NCBI GenBank assembly: GCA_964017185.1
Contig: OZ024877.1
Coordinates: forward strand, 4,752,006-4,816,005
Direction: 5' to 3'
Source: Rugalucina vietnamica
Taxonomy: Eukaryota > Mollusca > Bivalvia > Lucinida > Lucinidae
Length of the DNA stretch: 64,000 nt
Below are positions 55,885 through 64,000 of the stretch, one piece after another. The notes beneath the pieces are model-generated. The model had not been told where the DNA came from. It was given only the letters and a program-made list of their open reading frames with translations, and ran no database searches. The first letter of the stretch is position 1. Every line of letters begins with the position of its first letter. A program made the position numbers and the translations under genes.

Positions 55885-58365
55885 ATGGAGAACTCTGCAC
55901 CCAGTCTGCCAACCAGTGAGGTATCTAGTGAGGACAAAAGCTTGGAAACTTTTAAGCAGAATGTACTCAACGAAAGCGATTTAGGAGATAGTTTCTCGAC
56001 CATATCGCCGGACTCATCCGTTGTCCGCTCTGAATACGACGACGATCAACTTGAAGGGATTTTCTACAAAACAAAGAGGGACGTTTCTTGTATTACTGTA
56101 AATTTCGTTTCTAGCGCCTTCTACACTGCCTTTCAAGATAAGATCCTCTCTGACTATTCTAGTAGTATAGACTGCGACGAGGCAAACAGAATTTATAGAT
56201 GCTCCACACATGTACGCAGTCTCAAATGTGAAATGAAACTGGACGGAAAATCGAAAAATGTAACAGTTACAGGAGTTGGTCGTATCATGTGGCGGAAGGA
56301 TTATTATCCCAGGATTGCTAAGATTATTTTCAAACAGTACGTTCAGAAGTCTGAAAGTCAACTAGGCGGTTCCCTGTTCGACAGCAGCCAATGTGATATT
56401 CTTACTGCTGAAAAAGTTGAAGAAAATCCCCTTTCTGAGAAAGTTGAAGAAAACTCACAGTCTGTAAATACCGTCCAAGTCGTTTTCTCGAGTACGCCTT
56501 TAATTACAAGAAAAACTAACCAGACAATCAACTGCGACAATCCAATGCAACCTCCGTGTACACCTATAGTGCCGCAAGCGGAACAACAAACTGCCTTGAG
56601 ACAAACTCTACAGAATGCTTCGACTGATGTCATGGCCACCGGGCAAGGAAATGAAGCGCAAGCGACTTATAGTGATCAGCAACCAATACGTGCCGATGCC
56701 GATGCTCAATTCATTGCTGTACCGGGATACAACCAAACTAATACCGGACATTACGCGTGTACAAACGTTGGCAGTGACTTTGCTACCGGTCAACCGATCT
56801 ACATGCCGGGATTCGGTCAAGTCAACAACGGCGGAATATATTTCAACGAAAACGGAACAGTTTCAGACGGGAACGGTGTAATTGTCACCCAAAACGCTCC
56901 ACCGACGTTTATGATGAACGCTCCACCGATGTTTACGATGAACGCTCCACCGATGTTTTCGATGAACACTCAGCCGATGTTTACGATGAACGCTCATACA
57001 GGTCAACAAAACTACATGGACTGCGCAAGTAATATGCAACCGCTTTATTCAACTATTCAAATGGCCGACTCCCCCTTGAATAACGACATGCAAACGGTTA
57101 CTCAACGTATGGTATCACGTGATATTGATAATGGACACCAACCTCCGAGCACCAGCGATGTGACATCACAGACGATTTCAACAATGATTGAAAAAATAAA
57201 ACGACTTGAAACCCAAGTAAATGACATGAAAAGTTCAATTATATTCAGCATGGAGTCAAGAATTGATGAAATGAAATCTTCATTGGTTAGATTAATAGAC
57301 AATATGGCCTCTAAGTCTTACTCGGAAGCAGTCCAGAAGCGCCCGAATAGTAATCATTGTATCAGCCTAGATGAAGGCTATGAAAACACTTCAATTGAAG
57401 GCACAGCCACGGACACATCCCAGACCCTGCTAAAGACTGTTTATACCCAGCAAACGCCATCTACTACGAGGAACACAACGACATCTACTACGAGGAACAC
57501 AACGACACCTACCAGAGAAATTCCAGTTAGAGTAACGCATAGAGACTCAATCGGAAACAAAGCTAACGTAGAAAAATCGCAACCGGCCCCAAATATCAAA
57601 AATGTATCAGCTAACAAAAACAACAATACAACAGTAAAGAAAACTCTTATCATTGGGGACTCTATTCTACACCCCATTAATCCAAAAGGCATGGTAGCGG
57701 GGATCCAGAAACATTCACACAGTGGAGCAAAAGTAAGAGACATTATAGATGATATCACCCTGTACAACCTGAAGTCATTTCGATCGGTTATACTGTACAT
57801 CGGAGGTAACGACTCTTCAAGCGGGACGGATATTGAATTTTTCCAAGAAAGTTATGATGAACTGGTCAGTTTGGTAAAAACTTCGAATCCAGACTGTCAT
57901 TTATACGTGTGCTGTATAGCACCTCGGGCAGATACGGATGTGAGCCTGTACAATGCCTGTATCAGGAGAGTTGCGGATCACTGGGTGAATAACAACGTCT
58001 CTTTAATCGATGAATCTACGAAATTCTTCACTGGCAGGGATGGGGTACCACCAACTCGGTATTACGCACATGATGGAATTCACCTGTCGAATTCAGGGAT
58101 TAAACGTCTACTTCATGCGATGAATTCTCATTCGCATCTCGTCGAGGATTTCGACAAGTGTGTCTTCACGCCGCACAGAAGAATCAACGCCGGGAATTCT
58201 ATGCCGGGGAGGTTTCAGCGCTCGTCGGGGCACTCTCAAGCTGGCAATAGACAGTATGCTGGAATGCGCCATAGAAATGGACCAAATAGGAATGAGTATG
58301 GCAGAAGGAGATGTTTTGCCTGTGGAATGACGGGACATATTATCAGAGACTGTTTGAATAAATAG
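55885..58365 (+). CDS. ORF1: LINE ORF1: SGNH hydrolase domain and CCHC zinc knuckle
   Basis: An 826-residue protein that presumably binds the LINE RNA. Residues about 50-155 form a folded, basic N-terminal segment (GIFYKTKRDVSC..GVGRIMWRKDYYPRIAKI) that I cannot name. Residues about 338-372 hold a short NAPPMFTM-type repeat. A coiled-coil-like stretch follows at about 430-480 (MIEKIKRLETQVNDMKSSI), then a Thr/Arg repeat. The SGNH hydrolase spans about 588-748: block I IIGDSIL, GGND in LYIGGNDSSSG, and DGIHLS supplying the Asp and His, so the catalytic set looks complete. The C-terminus is basic, with the knuckle CFACGMTGHIIRDC. Esterase-type ORF1 proteins are known from CR1/L2 LINEs. It ends at TAG 58363-58365, and the frame stays open beyond. 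Confidence 0.9.
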   Translation: MENSAPSLPTSEVSSEDKSLETFKQNVLNESDLGDSFSTISPDSSVVRSEYDDDQLEGIFYKTKRDVSCITVNFVSSAFYTAFQDKILSDYSSSIDCDEANRIYRCSTHVRSLKCEMKLDGKSKNVTVTGVGRIMWRKDYYPRIAKIIFKQYVQKSESQLGGSLFDSSQCDILTAEKVEENPLSEKVEENSQSVNTVQVVFSSTPLITRKTNQTINCDNPMQPPCTPIVPQAEQQTALRQTLQNASTDVMATGQGNEAQATYSDQQPIRADADAQFIAVPGYNQTNTGHYACTNVGSDFATGQPIYMPGFGQVNNGGIYFNENGTVSDGNGVIVTQNAPPTFMMNAPPMFTMNAPPMFSMNTQPMFTMNAHTGQQNYMDCASNMQPLYSTIQMADSPLNNDMQTVTQRMVSRDIDNGHQPPSTSDVTSQTISTMIEKIKRLETQVNDMKSSIIFSMESRIDEMKSSLVRLIDNMASKSYSEAVQKRPNSNHCISLDEGYENTSIEGTATDTSQTLLKTVYTQQTPSTTRNTTTSTTRNTTTPTREIPVRVTHRDSIGNKANVEKSQPAPNIKNVSANKNNNTTVKKTLIIGDSILHPINPKGMVAGIQKHSHSGAKVRDIIDDITLYNLKSFRSVILYIGGNDSSSGTDIEFFQESYDELVSLVKTSNPDCHLYVCCIAPRADTDVSLYNACIRRVADHWVNNNVSLIDESTKFFTGRDGVPPTRYYAHDGIHLSNSGIKRLLHAMNSHSHLVEDFDKCVFTPHRRINAGNSMPGRFQRSSGHSQAGNRQYAGMRHRNGPNRNEYGRRRCFACGMTGHIIRDCLNK
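58363..58365 (+). promoter_or_regulatory. UAG between in-frame ORF1 and ORF2
   Basis: The codon context is AAA TAG GAA. It separates two long ORFs in the same reading frame with no AUG for the next 107 codons. It is a candidate readthrough or reinitiation signal. Confidence 0.5.
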
Positions 58366-61300
58366 GAACTCGGCATTACTGCCAAGCAAATAACAGGCAC
58401 GTCTTTCGTTAACAAAAATAAGTTTGATTGTCTAGAAAACATTTGTAATATTTGTAATTGTTTCAGCTGTGCCTGTTCAGAAGAAGACTGTATAGATGAT
58501 GACAATTGTTCAAATCTTGATTTAGTTAATGACAATTTGTACTCAAAAGATGGTGTGAAGGTTAAATCTAAAGTTGTCGGTAGAGCAAAGTTAAAACATC
58601 AAAATTGTAAAGGAAACGTCATTGCAGAAAATCAAAATGTAAAGCAAGCTAATTATTCAAATGAAGCAGGTTTGAACGAAAAAATCATGTATCCACCATG
58701 TAATGGAGGAAGTTTTGATTCTAAGCAATTTTCATTTGATTTAATGTCTAAGGGTCTGAATTTCGGCCATCTTAATATTCAAGGAATATGTGGTAAGAAT
58801 ATGTGTAAATTTTCTGAAGTTAAGGCAATGCTGACTTCACCTGCAAATAGTTCTCTACACATTTTCGGCATCAGTGAGACTAAGCTCAAATCTCATAAGC
58901 TGTCTTCATTTTTCAAAATTGATGGTTTTCATGAACCTTTTCGCAAAGATAATAATAGTAATGGCGGTGGGGGTATAATAGTATATGTTCGAAATGGTAT
59001 CAATGCTAAACGCAGATTAGACTTAGAAATAAATGACATTGCATGTATTTGGTTAGAGATAACAACTGGCAAGAGTAAACCGTTTTTAATTGGAAATATG
59101 TATCGCCCTCCAGACTCTAAAGTTGAATTTGTTGATAGGTTTGAGAGTTTTATTGATAATGTGTCAAGTGAAGGAAAGGAAATAATTTTGTGTGGTGATT
59201 TTAACAAAAACTTACTTGGTGAACATAAGGATACCGAATGGGAAAATTTTATAACTTCGTTGGGCTTCAGCCAATTAGTCAGTGAGCCAACAAGGGTAAC
59301 AGATAGCTCTAGTACATTAATTGATCATATTTACACAAATTGTGATGAAAACCTAACACAAGTACATGTCTGTAAAATCTCAATAAGTGATCATTATGCA
59401 ATATTTGGTAATCGTAAGCTTAGCAATGTTATAAAATCTAATACTCATCAAATTATTACATATAGATCATTTAAGAATTTTGATGAAAACAAATTTATCA
59501 GTGAATTGCAAGAAGTACCTTGGGAAACAATTGAATATTTTAATGGCGTGGATGAAATCGTCGAAGTATGGAATAAGATGTTCCTAGAAGTAGTTAATAA
59601 ACATGCCCCACTAAAATCGCATCGTATTAAACGAAAATATCAACCAGATTGGCTTAACCCTGAAATTTTAGAATGTATAAAAGAACGTGATAAATGTAAA
59701 TTAAATGGTAAAATAGAAGAATATCGAACCTTAAGAAATAAAGTGTCTGCAATGATAAATCTGGCAAAAAAGGAAACATATCAAACAAAAGTTGAGGAAG
59801 GAAAAGATGACCCTCGTTCGATTTGGAAATTATTTAAGCAATTAGGCATGAGTAAAAAGGGGAATGCTAAAGTAGATAATTTTGAGATAACGGTAAATAA
59901 TGATTTAATATCTGATAATCAAAAAATTGCCAATGTGTTTAATGAATATTTTGTAAGTATCCCATCAAAGCTTAAAGAACCGATTAAACAGTCTGACTTT
60001 AAACAACTTCAAAGTTTTGTTGATTCTAGAGTGAACGATGACACAAAATTCTCTATTCCTTTTGTAAACTGTTCGTTCGTTAGTAATTATTTGTCTAATA
60101 TGGATATCAAAAAGGCAACGGGATTAGATTCTATAGGCCCACGGTTGTTAAAAATTGCTCCAAATGTTTTAGCCCCTTCCATTACTTATATAATCAATAG
60201 AAGTATTGAGTCTGGTATTTTCCCGTGTATTTGGAAAAATGCAAAAGTAAATCCAATTTTCAAATCTGGTGACAAAGATAATGTTAATAATTACAGACCG
60301 ATTTCGATCTTGCCTACTCTCTCTAAGATCATTGAAAAATGGATTGAAAAAAATCTAATGCTTTATCTTGATAAATACACGCTCCTTCATAAAAATCAAA
60401 GTGGTTTCCGAAAAAATCACTCTACAGAATCGGCTCTTATTCTAATGACAGACACATGGCTAAAAGCAATTAATGAGGGCAAGCTAGTTGGAAGTGCCAT
60501 GATTGATTTTCGGAAAGCATTTGATCTAGTTGATCATCAATTACTTCTAAAGAAACTCCGTATTTATAAGTTCAGTGAATCGACACTGTTATGGTTCAAG
60601 TCGTATCTTAATAACAGAACCCAACAAGTAGTTATTAACAACTTAAATTCAACTAGTGGTGATGTTGTCTGCGGGGTCCCACAGGGGTCCATTTTGGGTC
60701 CTATTTTATTCTTGCTATTTATCAATGATCTACCGCTTTCATTGCAGAACTTACCAGTATCGGTTGACCTCTATGCAGACGATACAACTTTATATAGTAT
60801 TGCTTTAGATAAGTGTTCCTTGGAAACTAATCTCCAAAATGCTTTGAATTCCGTCCACATTTGGTGCTTAGAGAATGGTATGACTATCAATACTGACAAA
60901 ACTAAATTAATGTTGATTGCTAGTAGACAGAAGAGAAATTCCTTAATTGAAAGTGACCTAAACATCACATTTAACGATCGGGAGCTAAAAAATTCAAATA
61001 ACGAGAAAATCTTAGGAGTTCACGTTGATCAGAATTTAGTTTGGAACAGTCATTTTCAGTATGTATGTAAAAAGATAGCGTCGAACCTTTGGTTACTATC
61101 ACAAATCCGAATATATCTCAACGAACAACATAGACGTTTATACTATAATGCATATATAAAACCTCATATTGAATATTGTTGTGTAGTATGGGGAAATTCT
61201 AGCAATTTAAATGCATATAAAATTGAAAAAATGCAAAGAAGGGCTTGCAAGCTTATTTTAGGGAAGGATTACACCACTTTAGTCGATGCACGCAATCAGT

Positions 61301-61632
61301 TGGATATCTTATCTTTTGAAGAAAGCATATTTTTTAACAAAGCAAAAGTTATGTTTAAAATAGCTACGAATGCTGCCCCGATTTACTTAACAGATTTGTT
61401 TCAGATGAGAGGTGATATGCAGAATTTGAATTCCTCACAGTTAAATTTGAGATCAACCTCTAACAGAAATTTTCTCATACCTAAACCTAAAATTAATTTA
61501 TTTAAAAACAGTCTGTCTTATTCTGGTGCGCTGGTTTGGAATAGTATTCCCTTGTGGATAAAGAATTCTGATACCATTCAATCATTTTCTAAAAATTGCT
61601 TACAATGGATGAAATCTGGCAGTATGTCTTGA
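58366..61632 (+). CDS. ORF2: LINE ORF2: APE-type endonuclease and reverse transcriptase
   Basis: ORF2 nicks target DNA and primes reverse transcription there. It is open from the base after the ORF1 stop, in the same frame, for 107 codons before its first ATG at 58687 (MYPPCNGG). Translation may therefore start at 58687 or come from readthrough. The 107-codon segment is Cys-rich (CLENICNICNCFSCAC). Endonuclease motifs: FGHLNIQG, SETKL, CGDFN and SDHYAIF. RT motifs: NNYRPISILPTLSKI, QSGFRKNHSTESAL, MIDFRKAFDLVDH, GVPQGSILGPILF and the active site YADDTT. The C-terminal IEYCCVVWGNSS region is typical of the group; no RNase H is seen. From 58687 the product is 981 residues. No stops or shifts interrupt it. 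Confidence 0.93.
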   Translation, partial: ELGITAKQITGTSFVNKNKFDCLENICNICNCFSCACSEEDCIDDDNCSNLDLVNDNLYSKDGVKVKSKVVGRAKLKHQNCKGNVIAENQNVKQANYSNEAGLNEKIMYPPCNGGSFDSKQFSFDLMSKGLNFGHLNIQGICGKNMCKFSEVKAMLTSPANSSLHIFGISETKLKSHKLSSFFKIDGFHEPFRKDNNSNGGGGIIVYVRNGINAKRRLDLEINDIACIWLEITTGKSKPFLIGNMYRPPDSKVEFVDRFESFIDNVSSEGKEIILCGDFNKNLLGEHKDTEWENFITSLGFSQLVSEPTRVTDSSSTLIDHIYTNCDENLTQVHVCKISISDHYAIFGNRKLSNVIKSNTHQIITYRSFKNFDENKFISELQEVPWETIEYFNGVDEIVEVWNKMFLEVVNKHAPLKSHRIKRKYQPDWLNPEILECIKERDKCKLNGKIEEYRTLRNKVSAMINLAKKETYQTKVEEGKDDPRSIWKLFKQLGMSKKGNAKVDNFEITVNNDLISDNQKIANVFNEYFVSIPSKLKEPIKQSDFKQLQSFVDSRVNDDTKFSIPFVNCSFVSNYLSNMDIKKATGLDSIGPRLLKIAPNVLAPSITYIINRSIESGIFPCIWKNAKVNPIFKSGDKDNVNNYRPISILPTLSKIIEKWIEKNLMLYLDKYTLLHKNQSGFRKNHSTESALILMTDTWLKAINEGKLVGSAMIDFRKAFDLVDHQLLLKKLRIYKFSESTLLWFKSYLNNRTQQVVINNLNSTSGDVVCGVPQGSILGPILFLLFINDLPLSLQNLPVSVDLYADDTTLYSIALDKCSLETNLQNALNSVHIWCLENGMTINTDKTKLMLIASRQKRNSLIESDLNITFNDRELKNSNNEKILGVHVDQNLVWNSHFQYVCKKIASNLWLLSQIRIYLNEQHRRLYYNAYIKPHIEYCCVVWGNSSNLNAYKIEKMQRRACKLILGKDYTTLVDARNQLDILSFEESIFFNKAKVMFKIATNAAPIYLTDLFQMRGDMQNLNSSQLNLRSTSNRNFLIPKPKINLFKNSLSYSGALVWNSIPLWIKNSDTIQSFSKNCLQWMKSGSMS

Positions 61633-61984
61633 AATATCAACCTCCATCGCCATTACAATATTTTACAATATTTTGCACACACTTTGTAAATTTCATACTA
61701 GCTCATCTAGTAATTTTCTAATATAACATGATTGAGCCACGACATGAGATTGCCTGTTTTGCTAACATGAAAAGCAAGCAACTGACTGTGTCATTATTAT
61801 CATTGCTTCAATGACTTTCTAGCATAATATCTCATTTTCATTTAGCAGATTTCTTTCACTCAGAACAGGGTTTTTCATGACGTGACTTATTTAATTTTGT
61901 AAATCTGATATTGTTTTATTGTCTTGACTAAAATGTGTTGTATATATATGCTTTGAGGGCCTCGGGGAAGATTGGCATAGCCAA

Positions 61985-62031
61985 CCGAGTTACCCTCGGT
62001 AAATAAAGTAATTACTTACTTACTTACTTAC
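61985..62031 (+). repeat. LINE 3' hairpin, AATAAA and (ACTT)n tail
   Basis: The hairpin CCGAGTTACCCTCGG is followed by AATAAA at 62002-62007 and then tacttacttacttactta. This marks the 3' terminus recognised by the element's own reverse transcriptase in the CR1/L2 group. Confidence 0.8.
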
Positions 62032-62128
62032 ATAATTATTTATATTATTATTTATCTATTTGTGAAATAAAACAGGCGCCACGAAGGGCCATCGCCATTA
62101 TCTGAGTAACCTTTAGCAGGGTTTTGTT

Positions 62129-63267
62129 TTAGACAGTAAGAAAGAAGTCATCAAAAGTGACCATAATTCCATATAAATCACTCACCAATTCACTAGAATA
62201 TCCTTTATGCTGTCTACAGGGACATTTCCCATTGCGTATCATAAGAAAAACTTGGCAAGAAAAGAATAGCACAATCATCCCGGCTAGAATTATCAGGAAA
62301 GGCACAACGACATGAACTGACTCGGGCTCGGGCGTAGACGTGTCTGGACACATGTCATAAAAGTCTCCACACGGGTTTAAGTTTTGACACATTAGGTCTC
62401 TATACACACACCGGCCATTTTTACAAGCGTATAGTGTCCCATTAGTGTTATCACATGGAAGCTCTGAAATCAAAATAAAATCTAAAAGTTACACCCTGTG
62501 GAAGCAGTAAAACGTTCAAAGAGGATAGTATGCGCCATACCTAATTAAACCTCAGTCTTAATCAAGGACACACGCCTAAACAGGGTCAAATAATTAAAAC
62601 ATTGTTTCGAAGACGGACAGCTGATCAAGGTGGGTTGAGCAACGTCTGGCTAGAAACCCCGAATATACAATGTAGATGTTTTGCAACTATATTCAAAGCT
62701 GAGAGTGTAATAATAAGCAGTTTTAAAATGTACTGGTAGAAGCTGAGAAGAGAAGCATTCAAGGGAAATATTCCACAGAGTGACTCGTTCTATTAATTTA
62801 GATAAAAAAAAAATAAAGCGCAATATTACATTTCTTTAAAATTGTTTACCCCATATATTACCATTAACTCATAAGCCTGACGTCCTGTTTATTGGACATA
62901 GGCAAACAGTATAGACCCAGATGAGACGCCACAGAAAGCAGCGTCCCATATCTGGGGCTATTCTTTTTGCTGATCTATAAAATTTAAATATAAAGCGGAA
63001 TTCCATCACTCCTGATGCCCCTAAATTGAAAGTTGACTCAGCCAAATACTTATGCTGGAAAACTTCATTTTGTCATAAATGGGTTAAGAAACTGATGATT
63101 ACCTCGCGGTCGAAATGCTGATACTTTCATGGTAAAATTCGAATTGGCTCTTCCTTTTGGCATACTGGTATTTCTTCGAAAAACAACTGTAATTGAGGTC
63201 CCGCTGGTGGTAAATATCTGCTGTTCGTTCATATATTGGTCAGTGGAACACAGGGCCTGCTTTAAAC
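62129..63267 (-). CDS. CUB/LDLa-like single-pass membrane protein, partial
   Basis: Two - strand exons. The first (63267-63103) encodes the end of a CUB-like domain (GTSITVVFRRNTS, then NFTMKVSAFRPRG). The second (from 62463) encodes a six-cysteine LDL-receptor class A-like module (PCDNTNGTLYACKNGRCVYR to CGDFYDMCPD), a short acidic linker, a membrane helix (VVVPFLIILAGMIVLFF) and a basic cytoplasmic segment with clustered Cys. The LDLa module lacks a full acidic calcium cage. The second exon either ends at a strong GTGAGT donor (62185-62180) or reads through to a stop at 62131-62129; the donor is more likely, which puts the tail beyond the LINE. The N-terminal exons and signal peptide are not seen. 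The topology suggests a cell-surface receptor or adhesion protein. Confidence 0.65.
62186..62463 (-). CDS. LDLa-like and transmembrane exon
   Basis: From GATTTCAG to a consensus GTGAGT donor. It contains six cysteines before a 20-residue hydrophobic helix and then CPCRQHKGYSSE on the cytoplasmic side. An alternative is that it runs on to the stop at 62131-62129 as a terminal exon. Confidence 0.6.
62886..63090. mobile_element. Miniature element family H, copy 3
   Basis: ttggacataggcaaacagta, tatctggggctattcttttt and gatgcccctaaattgaaagt match the copy at 18611-18800. It lies in the CUB/LDLa gene intron, ending about 13 bp from the upstream exon. Confidence 0.6.
63103..63267 (-). CDS. CUB-like exon
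   Basis: 165 bp between TTGACAG and GTAATC, with an uninterrupted frame. LCSTDQYMNEQQIFTTSGTS and ITVVFRRNTSMPKGRANSNF match the second half of a CUB fold (the xxLxVxFxSD-type strands). Confidence 0.6.
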
Positions 63268-63525
63268 CTGTCAAGAGATACATATGACTTTTATGCGAAA
63301 ACAGAGCTGATTTGCCTGATTAAAAGTTAAAACAGCTGTGTTAAAAAATATGGATATATGCAATTTATGCCACCATAAACAGATCAGTGGAACTGCTTTT
63401 AATCTGTTCGGAAATTTGAATACGATTGTTAAATACAATCGGACATGCAAAAATCTGACACACGAAAAGCGACTAAAATATATTTTTGAATTTGACATTA
63501 ACGCATTGTGTTGCGTATAAAGCCC
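63268..63525. other. No feature recognised
   Basis: Short AT-rich sequence upstream of the CUB exon. The overlapping frames on both strands have no recognisable content. Confidence 0.4.
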
Positions 63526-63852
63526 CTGTCAGACCAGAAGGCGTTCGCGCGGCGTTTGCGTGGCGTTCTTAAATTTTCTTAATTTTTCCAGAATGCCACG
63601 AGAACTCCAAGAAAAAATGTTTTTATTTGTGAAAAAAGCAAGCCATGGCGTCCTCACGGTGTCCTCATGGCGTCCTCGTCGCGTCCAAGGCGTTCCTACG
63701 GAGTTCTCACTGCGTTCTGCGGAGTTCTATGTGGCGTTCCATGGAGCTTGCACGACGTTTTCACTGCGTTTGCGCGGCGCTCTTGGCGTTCGCACCGCGC
63801 TTCCACGGCGTTCGCACCGCGCTTCCACGGCGTTCTAGCACTGCTCTGACGG
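63526..63852. repeat. Degenerate GCGTTC-rich element with short inverted ends
   Basis: Irregular repeats of ggcgttc, gcgtcctc and gagttct fill the interval. The left end ctgtcagaccag and right end ctgctctgacgg are an imperfect inverted pair. Overlapping open frames here reflect the low-complexity sequence. It resembles in style, but not in sequence, the CpG-dense element at 20.8 kb. Confidence 0.5.
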
Positions 63853-63907
63853 CTTGTAGGCAAAACAAAGTCTCACTTATTTGTACGTTTGCTTTCAAGA
63901 AGACAGC

Positions 63908-64000
63908 ATGACTGGTAAGAGAGGAAGAAGGAAAGCGGTGACTAAAGGGAAAAGTCCGAAAAAGACAGATGACGTACCACCACCGACACTATCGCAACAA
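63908..64000 (+). CDS. 5' end of an unidentified ORF running off the window
   Basis: ATG at 63908 opens 31 codons to the window end: MTGKRGRRKAVTKGKSPKKT, then DDVPPPTLSQQ. It is basic, then proline-rich, like the N-terminus of a nuclear or transposon-encoded protein. It follows directly on the GCGTT-rich repeat, so it could belong to a larger transposon. There is no domain to identify it. Confidence 0.35.
   Translation, partial: MTGKRGRRKAVTKGKSPKKTDDVPPPTLSQQ

Larger units (their letters stand above)
55620..62031 (+). mobile_element. Apparently intact CR1/L2-like LINE
   Basis: ORF1 (SGNH hydrolase and zinc knuckle) and ORF2 (endonuclease and RT) are both uninterrupted. The 3' end has a hairpin (ccgag..ctcgg, 61985-61999), AATAAA at 62002 and a short (ACTT)n array at about 62012-62031. 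All are typical of CR1/L2-group LINEs, whose 3' tails are short tandem repeats rather than poly-A. The 5' boundary is a guess between the fold-back element and ORF1. No target duplication was recognised. Upstream sequence up to ORF1 has no other identity. Confidence 0.85.

Noticed and set aside
58537-58539. Start of LINE ORF2 at 58537
   Set aside because: The codon there is TTG and the same frame is open further upstream to the ORF1 stop. The first ATG is at 58687.
63560-63911. Three overlapping frames of 60-92 codons
   Set aside because: They come from the GCGTT low-complexity block, which is open in several frames at once.

Overview
This window is animal nuclear DNA, most likely from a lophotrochozoan and probably a bivalve mollusc. 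Genes are split by GT..AG introns, intergenic DNA is AT-rich, and most of the non-coding sequence is transposable elements with architectures familiar from bivalve genomes. The species call is inference.

Layout. (1) About 1.3-16.0 kb, + strand: the 3' part of an LSM14 (RAP55/Trailer hitch) mRNP gene. Nine coding exons were traced by splice phase; the first coding exon, with the start of the Lsm domain, lies upstream of the window. One 108-bp exon (5425-5532) was recovered by hand and looks like a duplicate of the start of the next exon. (2) 16.0-28.5 kb: intergenic DNA with several miniature transposons, a CpG-dense terminal-inverted-repeat element, and inverted and tandem repeat elements. 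(3) 28.6-31.5 kb, + strand: two coding exons of a KCTD1/KCTD15-type BTB protein, in a comparatively repeat-poor stretch. (4) 35.7-41.9 kb, - strand: a complete five-exon flavin-containing monooxygenase (FMO), with repeats in its introns and a miniature transposon 20 bp beyond its stop codon. (5) 42.36-47.38 kb: a degenerate Ty3/gypsy-type LTR retrotransposon with 154-bp LTRs and a perfect 5-bp target duplication. (6) 47.8-53.4 kb: three DNA-transposon-like elements, with 9-bp, TA and TTAA target duplications, and an unidentified exon-like ORF on the - strand. (7) About 55.6-62.03 kb, + strand: an apparently intact CR1/L2-like LINE. Its ORF1 carries an SGNH hydrolase domain and a zinc knuckle; its ORF2 is an endonuclease and reverse transcriptase. 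A single in-frame UAG separates the two ORFs. (8) 62.1-63.3 kb, - strand: two exons of a CUB/LDLa-like single-pass membrane protein. (9) 63.5-64.0 kb: a GCGTT-rich repeat followed by an ORF that runs off the end.

The host genes are unrelated housekeeping, developmental and metabolic genes and do not form a pathway. Repeats dominate. At least four unrelated tandem-repeat elements share one build: a terminal palindrome, a CCGT/TTCG-type microsatellite, an array of 175-450-bp monomers and an inverted 3' terminus. This resembles bivalve pearl/Helentron-associated elements. A palindromic miniature transposon of about 235 bp occurs ten times. All repeat names used here are local labels.
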